This document shows positions 1-7,100 of a stretch of 41,732 bases of DNA, one piece after another. Made by a program: the position numbers and the translations under genes. Each line of letters starts with the position of its first letter. Position 1 is the first letter of the stretch. This DNA is from Candidatus Gastranaerophilales bacterium. GTDB taxonomy: Bacteria; Cyanobacteriota; Vampirovibrionia; Gastranaerophilales; Gastranaerophilaceae. The stretch covers positions 1 to 41,732 of the forward strand of contig UNSK01000015.1 of the NCBI GenBank assembly GCA_900552525.1, in the 5' to 3' direction. Below the pieces are notes generated by a model. The model had not been told where the DNA came from. It searched no databases and was given only the letters and a program-made list of their open reading frames with translations.

Positions 1-23
1 ACTCAGCGCACCTCCAATAAATT

Positions 24-1502
24 TTATACGACTGCAGTTTTTATAGCAGCTCTGGCTCTCTTAAGAGAATTTTCCTTACCAAGTATTGCAAGAGTAACAA
101 CCATATCTGCGCCGCAGAGTCTGCCTGTCACAGCTGCCCTTATAGCCCACATTGTAAATTTAGGTTTATACCCCTTTTCTTCTTTGAATTTAGCTCTAAA
201 ATCAGCAAGTTTTTCATGAAGATTTTCTTCTGACCATTCCCAGTCTTCAGCCTGTTCCACAAATGATTTTAAAACATCCTGAGAAAGTTCAGTATCAAGT
301 TCAGCCTGAGCTTTTTCATCAATTTCAACATTGCCGCCGCCAAAGAAATAGGAAACAGCATCAGTAATATCTGATAACAAAGTCAATGGTTCGTACGTAA
401 TATCAACCATTCTGTTGTACTGTTCTTCTGTTAGTTCGCTTAGGTTGTATTTTATTAAATATTTCTTAAGTTTTTCTCTTAATTCTTCTTTTGGAAGCAT
501 TTTAATATAATGGCTGTTCATCCATCTTAATTTGTCATATTCAAAGATTGAGTTTGAAGAAGAAACTTCATTTATTCTAAAATCTTCAGCAATTTTTTCA
601 ATAGGTTTAATTTCTTCTCCGTCAGAAGGAGCCCATCCTAGAAGCGCAACAAAGTTTACAAGAGCCTCTGTTAAATACCCTTGTTCTACAAAGTCAGAAA
701 CAGCAGTTGCTCCGTGTCTTTTTGAAAGCTTGCTTCTATCCGGAGCCAAAATCATACCTAAGTGACCAAATCTTGGTACTTCAAAGCCTAATGCTTCAAA
801 AATTAAAATTTGTTTGTAAGTATTAGAAATATGGTCTTCGCCTCTAATTACATGTGAAATCTTCATAAGAGCATCATCGATAACAACAGCATAATTATAT
901 GTTGGAGCACCATTCGATTTCATAATAACAAAATCACCAATCAGGTCTGTATCCATATGAAGTTTACCTTTTACAAGGTCGTCAAATTCCAGAATTGAAG
1001 AGTCGTGGAACGCCTTTTGAGCTTTTGCAACATTAAACCTGATGGCAGGCTTTCTTCCTTCTGCTCTTAATTTAGCTTTTTCTTCTTCTGTTAGATTTTC
1101 GCATTTTTTAGAATAAACATAAGCTTTTTTATTTTTAGTAGCTTCTTCTTTTTCAGCTTCTAATTCTTCCGGAGTACAGAAGCATTCATATGCAAACCCT
1201 TCATCCAATAATTTTTGGATATATTTAGGATAGATATCGAATCTTTGAGATTGTGTATAAGGCCCGTATTCACCGCCTACATCAGGACCTTCATCCCAGT
1301 TCAAACCTAAAGCTTTTAAGCTGTCAAAAATATTATCTACATATGCCTGACTAGTTCTCTCTGCATCGGTGTCTTCTATTCTTAATATAAATTTACCGTT
1401 GTTTTTCTTTGCAAATAAGTAATTAAACAATGCAGTTCTTGCCGTACCAATATGAAGATTTCCACTTGGTGACGGTGCAATTCTTACTCTTACTTCTGAC
1501 AT
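24..1502 (-). CDS. gltX: Glutamyl-tRNA synthetase
   Basis: Class I aminoacyl-tRNA synthetase that charges tRNA(Glu) (possibly also tRNA(Gln)) in the cytoplasm. Of 492 residues, the usual family length, it opens with the APSPSGNLHIGTARTAL catalytic signature (HIGH-like HIGT at 17-20) and carries the KMSKS-like KLSKRHG near residue 257. Zinc-site cysteines are visible at 107, 109 and 134 with the family's C-x24-C spacing; the fourth ligand position appears to be Asn136 rather than His. The C-terminal anticodon-binding helices are present. The ATG is preceded by a GGAAGGAA ribosome binding site. It lies about 70 nt downstream of the flagellin gene on the same strand with no terminator seen between, so read-through is possible although it has its own promoter-like sequence. 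Whether it is discriminating for tRNA(Glu) cannot be told from this. Confidence 0.97.
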   Translation of the reverse strand: MSEVRVRIAPSPSGNLHIGTARTALFNYLFAKKNNGKFILRIEDTDAERTSQAYVDNIFDSLKALGLNWDEGPDVGGEYGPYTQSQRFDIYPKYIQKLLDEGFAYECFCTPEELEAEKEEATKNKKAYVYSKKCENLTEEEKAKLRAEGRKPAIRFNVAKAQKAFHDSSILEFDDLVKGKLHMDTDLIGDFVIMKSNGAPTYNYAVVIDDALMKISHVIRGEDHISNTYKQILIFEALGFEVPRFGHLGMILAPDRSKLSKRHGATAVSDFVEQGYLTEALVNFVALLGWAPSDGEEIKPIEKIAEDFRINEVSSSNSIFEYDKLRWMNSHYIKMLPKEELREKLKKYLIKYNLSELTEEQYNRMVDITYEPLTLLSDITDAVSYFFGGGNVEIDEKAQAELDTELSQDVLKSFVEQAEDWEWSEENLHEKLADFRAKFKEEKGYKPKFTMWAIRAAVTGRLCGADMVVTLAILGKENSLKRARAAIKTAVV

Positions 1503-1537
1503 AATATATTCCTTCCTTTTCGTTTATTTATGCTTTT

Positions 1538-1567
1538 ATTATCGCACAAATAGAAAATAAGAGTAAA
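1538..1567 (-). promoter_or_regulatory. Probable promoter of gltX
   Basis: On the minus strand TTTACT is followed after 18 nt by GATAAT, which has an extended -10 TG two bases upstream (TGCGATAAT). It lies 36 nt upstream of the gltX start codon. The match is by eye; no transcription data. Confidence 0.45.
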
Positions 1568-1571
1568 GAGG

Positions 1572-3464
1572 CTATAACAATTGTAATGCAATACTTGGTG
1601 TTTGATTTGCTGTTGCCATAAGCGTTGTGGCAGCTTGCTGCAAAATTTGATAACGAATATATGCCGAACTTTCTTCGGCAATATCAGCATCACGAATTGT
1701 TGAGCGGGTCGAAGTTAAATTATCTATACTTATACCTATTGTTTCAAGAGCAAATTCTAAGCGGTTATAGGCAGCCCCGAATTCCGTTTGTTTTTCACTT
1801 ATCTTTTTCAAATATTCATCAATTTTTGTAAGCGAATCTCTGGCAGCCTTTGGAGTTGAAAAATCTACATCAAGATTTAACCCGAAACTTAAATCGAGTT
1901 TAATCTCCGATTTTGGGTTTGAATCAATGCCTGCCTTATATTTAATAACATTTGTTTTTTCAAGTTGTGATTGGAATTTTTTAGCTTCAAAATATGAAGG
2001 TAATGTTCCGTCCTTGATTAATTCTTCTATTCTTGCACTTGAAACGCCCTCTATATAACCTGGAGTATCAGCAAAGTTTCCTCCTCCTAATCCATTTGCA
2101 CAGCCAGTTGTTTCTTTATTATAATAACAATCCGTTGTCTGTGTATTAGATATGCTAATATAACCAATTAAACCGCCAATATCATCGCCATTTTTTACTG
2201 TTACTTTACCGGAAGCATAACTATTATAAACCCTAGCATTATCTCCTTTTCCTATAAGTCCGCCTCCTGCATCATAATTAGTTAGCTTGACATTTCCTGT
2301 TGCAAAACAGTTGCGTATTGGAGCTGCCCCGCTCTCACCAACAAGCCCTCCGCCTCCATTAGCTCCGGTTGATATTACATCTCCTGTTGCATAAGAATCT
2401 GAAACATAACTGCCTACGCCATAACTACTGTATCCCAAAAGACCGCCAATCCTATCTCCACCTTGAATGTTTCCCGTTGCATAACAATTCTTCACTGTAA
2501 TGCTCGTGCTGCCAACAAGGCCGCCAACGTAATCATTTCCAGAAACATTGGCTGTTGAATAACAATAACTTATAGAGCCATAAAAACCTGTGTTACCAAC
2601 CAAGCCACCTACCCATGATCCATAATTTCGGGAAGAAACAGTTCCTGTAACATAACAGTTATTAATAACGCCATTAGAATAGGCCGCAAGAGAACCTATA
2701 TAATCTTCACCAATGATATTAACATTCTCTAGCCCCAAATTTGATACATTTGCTCCTTGAGAAATGGAACTAAATAACCCTTGAAAATCCGTTGCGGGAT
2801 TATTTAGTTCCAGATTGTTTATAACATACCCATTTCCATTAAATTCGCCTGAAAAATCTTTTATAGGAGTCCAGAGATATCCTGAAAGATTAATATCATT
2901 CATAAGAATATATTTTGCAGAAACATCATTTTGAATATTTTGCAAATCGTCCGAACTTTTTATTAATGTATATCCTTGAGCCATAGCCTCTTCTTCTGTA
3001 AGCGGAATAACCTCTTGAATAAAGGTTCCTGTAGCTGCGTAAGAAACTCCTTCAAATAATTTTACTCCATTGTATTCAGTATTCTCAATAACTCTGTCGC
3101 ATTCTAGCAAACGCGCATTCACTTCTGCTTGAATAGCCTTCAAGGAATCTTCGCCATACGTACCATTCGCTGCTTGCTCTGCCAAATCACGCATGCGTGA
3201 TAAATGACTGGAAATTAATTCAAGACTGTCCATCGCCGTCATTACCATATCAAGCCCCATTGATACATTGTCCTGTACTACTTCATAGGAAGATAATTTG
3301 CTTGAGAGGTTTGTATTGATTGAATAATTCGCAGCATTGTCTTTCGCGTGGTTTATCTTAAAACCAGTCGACATTCGCTCTATAGCCTGATTAAGTCCAT
3401 TCGTTGAAACATTCAAGCTTGATTGAACGATAAAAGCACCAAGGTTAGTATTTATACTCAGCAT
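1572..3464 (-). CDS. Flagellin with GLUG-repeat variable domain
   Basis: Structural protein of the flagellar filament, exported by the flagellar type III system. The first ~145 residues match flagellin D0/D1 (MLSINTNLGAF..., then helical segments ending in NTEYNGVKLFEG), and the last ~85 are the flagellin C-terminal D1/D0 helices (SLTKIDEYLKKIS... to the end). Between them, roughly residues 150-490, is an insert with an IQNDVSAKYILMNDINL lead-in and about seven GLUG repeats of the pattern (V/I)GGLVG...NCYATGNV, a motif known from surface adhesins and proteases. The start chosen is the ATG at 3464, six bases after a GGAGG site; an upstream in-frame TTG at 3476 overlaps that site and is unlikely. 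No other flagellar gene is nearby. Length 630 residues, long for a flagellin because of the insert. Confidence 0.9.
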   Translation of the reverse strand: MLSINTNLGAFIVQSSLNVSTNGLNQAIERMSTGFKINHAKDNAANYSINTNLSSKLSSYEVVQDNVSMGLDMVMTAMDSLELISSHLSRMRDLAEQAANGTYGEDSLKAIQAEVNARLLECDRVIENTEYNGVKLFEGVSYAATGTFIQEVIPLTEEEAMAQGYTLIKSSDDLQNIQNDVSAKYILMNDINLSGYLWTPIKDFSGEFNGNGYVINNLELNNPATDFQGLFSSISQGANVSNLGLENVNIIGEDYIGSLAAYSNGVINNCYVTGTVSSRNYGSWVGGLVGNTGFYGSISYCYSTANVSGNDYVGGLVGSTSITVKNCYATGNIQGGDRIGGLLGYSSYGVGSYVSDSYATGDVISTGANGGGGLVGESGAAPIRNCFATGNVKLTNYDAGGGLIGKGDNARVYNSYASGKVTVKNGDDIGGLIGYISISNTQTTDCYYNKETTGCANGLGGGNFADTPGYIEGVSSARIEELIKDGTLPSYFEAKKFQSQLEKTNVIKYKAGIDSNPKSEIKLDLSFGLNLDVDFSTPKAARDSLTKIDEYLKKISEKQTEFGAAYNRLEFALETIGISIDNLTSTRSTIRDADIAEESSAYIRYQILQQAATTLMATANQTPSIALQLL

Positions 3465-3501
3465 ACTAACCTCCAAAAGGGTAATTTTTTAGAGTGTTTT
3501 A

Positions 3502-3512
3502 CCCCCCCCCCC
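3502..3512. repeat. 11-C homopolymer upstream of flagellin
   Basis: Eleven consecutive C residues (G on the flagellin-sense strand) lie 37 nt upstream of the flagellin start codon in otherwise very AT-rich DNA. Poly-G/C tracts of this length at surface-protein genes are classic slipped-strand phase-variation sites; here it would sit in the leader or promoter spacer. The exact count may also be a sequencing artefact. Confidence 0.85.
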
Positions 3513-3680
3513 TACAGCCGTAAGGGTTTCAGAGGTTTTATTTACACCTGTCTTAAACATATCCATATATATAATATATTCCACATACAACTAATTTATA
3601 ACAATAAATTTACAAAATGTTACAAATCCTGCATTAACTCTTGCCATTCACTAAAGTAAAATCTATGTTATATTATTAGT

Positions 3681-4457
3681 ATGCAAAGAAGGACGTATCT
3701 TAACGGAAGTGTAAAAAACGGGAATATTATGCGATGGCCGATAAACAACCTCGTTGTTTACATTGCACCAATGAAATTTTACTCAAAACCCGGTGAAGAT
3801 GCCAAATATAGAAAAATGGTTATGGATGCATTCTCTGTCTGGTCTGCAGCTACAGGCGGGAAATTAAGGTTTAAAATAACAAACGTACTCCTTGAATCAA
3901 ATATTAACGTTGATTGGAAACGCGTAGACCGTCAGGCTCTCGGTCACTGTTATTTCAGCTGGGATGCACAGGGAAGGCTGTACGGAGCAGAAGTTTCTAT
4001 CGGTCTGACAGACGGCAGAATTCACCAGAAATATGACAGTGACATTGAAGTTTACCACACAATACTACACGAAGTCGGACACGCATTGGGGTTAAACCAC
4101 AGCCCTTACAAAGAAGACATTATGTACACCCCGCACCAGTATGGAGTGGCTTCGCTTTCTGCTAATGACAAATATTCCATAAACTGGCTCTATAAGCTTC
4201 AAGCCGGAGCTTCCGTGAAACAATTTGCTGCAAAATATGGAATTTCTACTTCTTCTGACCTTGATTCGGTTATTAGAAAGATTGATGAGAAAAATAACAG
4301 CGAACCGGAAGCTCAAAAAATGCAGCTTTCCACAAGACGCGATTTATTGGAAGAAGCCTCTAATATCGGGGATTTAAAGAAATATAATATGCTTTTGCAA
4401 AATATTTCATTATCATCAAATGTTAAGAATTATTTAAATAATAATCGAAAAAAATGA
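3681..4457 (+). CDS. Matrixin-like (M10-type) zinc metalloprotease
   Basis: Predicted zinc endopeptidase of the metzincin clan. The active-site helix HEVGHALGLNH (residues 130-140) supplies the three zinc histidines 130, 134 and 140 and the catalytic Glu131; the Met-turn follows as DIMY (Met148). The domain begins around RWPINNLVVYIAPM, as in M10 catalytic domains. About 100 residues beyond the domain have no recognised fold. No signal peptide or prodomain is visible. The ATG at 3681 has no ribosome binding site but lies 6 nt after a TATATT -10-like element, so it could be leaderless; the in-frame ATG at 3729 has a weak GGGA site and would still keep the whole catalytic domain. Divergent from the flagellin gene and followed by an unknown gene. 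Substrate unknown. Confidence 0.85.
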   Translation: MQRRTYLNGSVKNGNIMRWPINNLVVYIAPMKFYSKPGEDAKYRKMVMDAFSVWSAATGGKLRFKITNVLLESNINVDWKRVDRQALGHCYFSWDAQGRLYGAEVSIGLTDGRIHQKYDSDIEVYHTILHEVGHALGLNHSPYKEDIMYTPHQYGVASLSANDKYSINWLYKLQAGASVKQFAAKYGISTSSDLDSVIRKIDEKNNSEPEAQKMQLSTRRDLLEEASNIGDLKKYNMLLQNISLSSNVKNYLNNNRKK

Positions 4458-4528
4458 AATTTTGGCAATTTTTATGAACAAAATGTTTTTATTAATCTAT
4501 AAGGTTAGTAAAATTTAAGGTTATTTAA

Positions 4529-5299
4529 ATGATTGATCCAATAACATTTAAAACCAATGTTGCGTATAATAAAAAAGTTGAGCAGAATCCAGAAATTCAG
4601 TCGCCGAACCCGCTCAGGCTTAAGGCAAACTTGTCCAGCTTAACAGCTCTTTCAAATTACAATCAAGTCCTTTTGAAGCCAAAATTTGACAAGGATTCCG
4701 CAGAAATTTTGAACAGAGTTGGTGAAATGACAAATATTTCGCCGGATAAATTAAAGCTGCCTTATAGTTTCAAGCTTGATGAAATAAATGGAGAAAGGAT
4801 TTACGCCAAAGACGGCAGACTTAAAGTAATAAGGGAATATGAAACTGATACAGTTAGACAATACTATCCAGCAGATGATAATATTCATGCCGGAAAAATA
4901 CTGGAGATAGATAAAAACAGCGGTACAATAGTATCTAAAATCGAACCGGTTATACAGCCGGATGGAACTATCAAAACAAATATAATTGTCTTTGACGGCA
5001 AGATTAACAACAAATATACAATGTTTCAGGTTGAAGATAACGGTACAATAAGCAGTATAACTGAAATTTTTGAAAAGGGGAAAAATTTTAGGACTCTGTT
5101 TAGAAATCCTGAAACTGCAATCCCTGAAAGATACATTGAAGCGCTTGAAAATAAAGATGGTGAGTTTGAAGTTATTGACTGCAGATTAAATCCTGAAGTA
5201 CAGGAGATTAAACGAACAACTGCTGCTAAAGAAGTTAACATAAAATATGAAAATAACCAAAAAATTATTGATGTAAAGAGAAAAATTCCTGAAGTGTAG
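4529..5299 (+). CDS. Hypothetical protein, 256 residues
   Basis: I do not recognise this protein. It begins MIDPITFKTNVAYNKKVEQ, has no signal peptide or membrane segment, and its middle part (residues ~85-185) is rich in short beta-type stretches such as KVIREYETDTVRQYY and NNKYTMFQVEDNGTIS that hint at a repeat of beta-hairpins (DGTI.. / NGTI.. turns). The ATG follows an AAGG site at ordinary spacing. It is 71 nt downstream of the metalloprotease gene on the same strand and could be co-transcribed with it. Its stop codon directly abuts the dnaX stop codon on the other strand, leaving no intergenic terminator. Function not assigned. Confidence 0.75.
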   Translation: MIDPITFKTNVAYNKKVEQNPEIQSPNPLRLKANLSSLTALSNYNQVLLKPKFDKDSAEILNRVGEMTNISPDKLKLPYSFKLDEINGERIYAKDGRLKVIREYETDTVRQYYPADDNIHAGKILEIDKNSGTIVSKIEPVIQPDGTIKTNIIVFDGKINNKYTMFQVEDNGTISSITEIFEKGKNFRTLFRNPETAIPERYIEALENKDGEFEVIDCRLNPEVQEIKRTTAAKEVNIKYENNQKIIDVKRKIPEV

Positions 5300-7078
5300 T
5301 TATTCTATATATTTGCCGTCAAAGAGCTCTAAAACCATTTTTTCCTGATCGGATTCTTCACGTTCTATATTTTTAGAAGGAACATTTTTTTCTTCCACTG
5401 CAACAGGCTGCGACTCTGCTGCTTGAGGTACCGGTTGTGGTTGTGGAGCAGGTTCTTCAACTGTCAGCTTTTTTTTTTCTACAACGGCATCATTTGCCTG
5501 CGGAAGTCTTACAATAACCTTTGAATCACTTTGGTTAAACATCGTATTTGCTGCTTCTACAAGCATTTGTTTCTTGTTCGTATCATTTATCTGCGAAACT
5601 AGTTTATCATTTTTAAATGTTATTATAACTTCATCCGGCGAGATCTTAACAGGAGAAGCCAGATTTAATAAGGCCTTTGTAGCAGGACTCTTAATATTCA
5701 TAAGAAGTGTCTGCCATAAAGATTGAATATCATTACCATCAGGTTTTCTTGATACCGGCGGAGGCGTGAAATCTTCTGACGGCTCTGGCTGCGGTTCAGG
5801 TTTTACAACCGGAGTTTCCTGCGGAGGAACAGGCGCCGGTCTGGTTACAGGCTCAACAGGTCTTACAGCAGGAGCTGGCGGCGGTGGCGCTTGAACGACT
5901 GTTCGCGGTGCCGGCACAGCGCCGGAGCCCTCAAGAGCTTTTACCCTGTTTTGTAAATCTAACAAAGTTGTATTCTCTGTCATATTAGCTAAATCAATCA
6001 TCCCGACTTCCAGCCACAGGTGCTGATTTGAAGCCATTTTAACTTCTTTGATATAATAAGTTATTCTCTCAAGCAAAAATACAATCTGATGTGTTTCAAG
6101 CATAGTTTTCTGCTTTGATAATTCTTCAATTTGCGGTTCATTCAAGCCCGTAAGCTCGCATAAAAGTTCTTTTCTGCAATTTTTTACAATAAGCAGATTT
6201 TTAAAATATTCAGACAAATTAGTCAAAATTTGCAGCGGTTCATTACCGGAATTATAAATATCGTTCAGTATTTCTATTGCTTCATTTGGTTTTGCATCAA
6301 TGATTTTACTGCTTAGTTTATTCAAAATATCAAAAGAAATTCTGCCAAGAATAGCATTGACATCCTCTGATGTAACCTGTTTTGAAACACCCAGTAAGCT
6401 AAGTTGATCTAATAGAGAAATACTATCTCTCATTCCGCCTGCTGAATTTTTGGCGATTGTAAACAAAGCATCGTCAGAAATGTTTATTTTTTCTTCATCA
6501 GAAATATATCTTAAATGCTTAACAATGTCATCTGTTGTAATTCTTCTGAAATCAAATCTCTGGCATCTGCTTTTTATAGTATCAAGCACCTTGTGAACTT
6601 CTGTTGTTGCAAGTATAAATATTACATTTTCCGGTGGTTCTTCAAGCGTTTTCAAAAGAGCATTAAACGCATGATTTGTAAGCATATGAACTTCGTCAAT
6701 AATATAAATTTTGTATCTGCCGTTTACTGGAACGTACTGAATTTTTTCAAGAATACTCTGCGTATCCTCAACCTTTCTATTACTAGCAGCATCGATTTCA
6801 ATAACATCAATCGGCACAGAGTTTGTAATATCTCTACAGCTTTCACACTCACCGCAAGGATGAATTGTCGGCCCGTTTTTGCAGTTCAAAGATTTTGCAA
6901 GAATTCTTGCAGTAGAAGTTTTACCGGTTCCGCGCGGACCTGTGAATAAAAAAGCATGTGCAATTTTGCCAAGCTCAATTGCACTTGTTAAGGTTTTCTT
7001 GATATGCTCCTGACCTACAAGTTTATCCAACGTCTGCGGACGGTATTTTCTATATAATGGTACATAATTCCCGCTCAT
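5300..7078 (-). CDS. dnaX: DNA polymerase III subunits gamma/tau
   Basis: Clamp-loader ATPase that loads the sliding clamp and organises the replicative polymerase. The AAA+ module shows Walker A GPRGTGKT (47-54), the zinc module with Cys66, 75, 78 and 81, Walker B IIDEVH (126-131) and the sensor KSRCQRFDF. A Pro-rich linker at about 385-450 leads to a tau-like C-terminal domain (SLWQTLLMNIKSPATKALL... VIVRLPQA) and the conserved tail MVLELFDGKYIE. Length 592 is normal for a tau form. It is the last gene of the prfA-ylxR-infB-comEC-dnaX operon, 22 nt after comEC. An A10-G run near codon 534 could give a shortened product (see separate entry). Confidence 0.97.
   Translation of the reverse strand: MSGNYVPLYRKYRPQTLDKLVGQEHIKKTLTSAIELGKIAHAFLFTGPRGTGKTSTARILAKSLNCKNGPTIHPCGECESCRDITNSVPIDVIEIDAASNRKVEDTQSILEKIQYVPVNGRYKIYIIDEVHMLTNHAFNALLKTLEEPPENVIFILATTEVHKVLDTIKSRCQRFDFRRITTDDIVKHLRYISDEEKINISDDALFTIAKNSAGGMRDSISLLDQLSLLGVSKQVTSEDVNAILGRISFDILNKLSSKIIDAKPNEAIEILNDIYNSGNEPLQILTNLSEYFKNLLIVKNCRKELLCELTGLNEPQIEELSKQKTMLETHQIVFLLERITYYIKEVKMASNQHLWLEVGMIDLANMTENTTLLDLQNRVKALEGSGAVPAPRTVVQAPPPPAPAVRPVEPVTRPAPVPPQETPVVKPEPQPEPSEDFTPPPVSRKPDGNDIQSLWQTLLMNIKSPATKALLNLASPVKISPDEVIITFKNDKLVSQINDTNKKQMLVEAANTMFNQSDSKVIVRLPQANDAVVEKKKLTVEEPAPQPQPVPQAAESQPVAVEEKNVPSKNIEREESDQEKMVLELFDGKYIE
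5468..5478 (-). other. A10-G slippery run inside dnaX
   Basis: On the coding strand the codons GAA AAA AAA AAG form ten consecutive A residues followed by G. Adding one A (or a -1 ribosomal shift) gives Lys-Ala-Asp-Ser then TGA; losing one A gives Ser then TGA. Either event would end the protein near residue 537 of 592, removing the tail. dnaX genes of other bacteria use A-run slippage or frameshifting to make the gamma form, though usually nearer the middle of the gene. Confidence 0.5.
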
Positions 7079-7100
7079 ATTATTAGTCTAACATAAAAAT

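Noticed and set aside
3423..3659. Plus-strand frame of 78 codons through the poly-C tract
   Set aside because: Overlaps the flagellin start and regulatory region; the translation is low complexity and would be shifted by any tract-length change.
4472..4495. AACAAAATGTT-like half-site upstream of the 256-residue gene as a member of the dyad family
   Set aside because: Only a short AACA/TGTT match and no second arm; expected by chance in AT-rich DNA.
6515..6949. Open frame of 144 codons antisense to dnaX
   Set aside because: Lies wholly inside the conserved ATPase domain; low-complexity Asn/Phe/Arg-rich translation with no ribosome site or family features.
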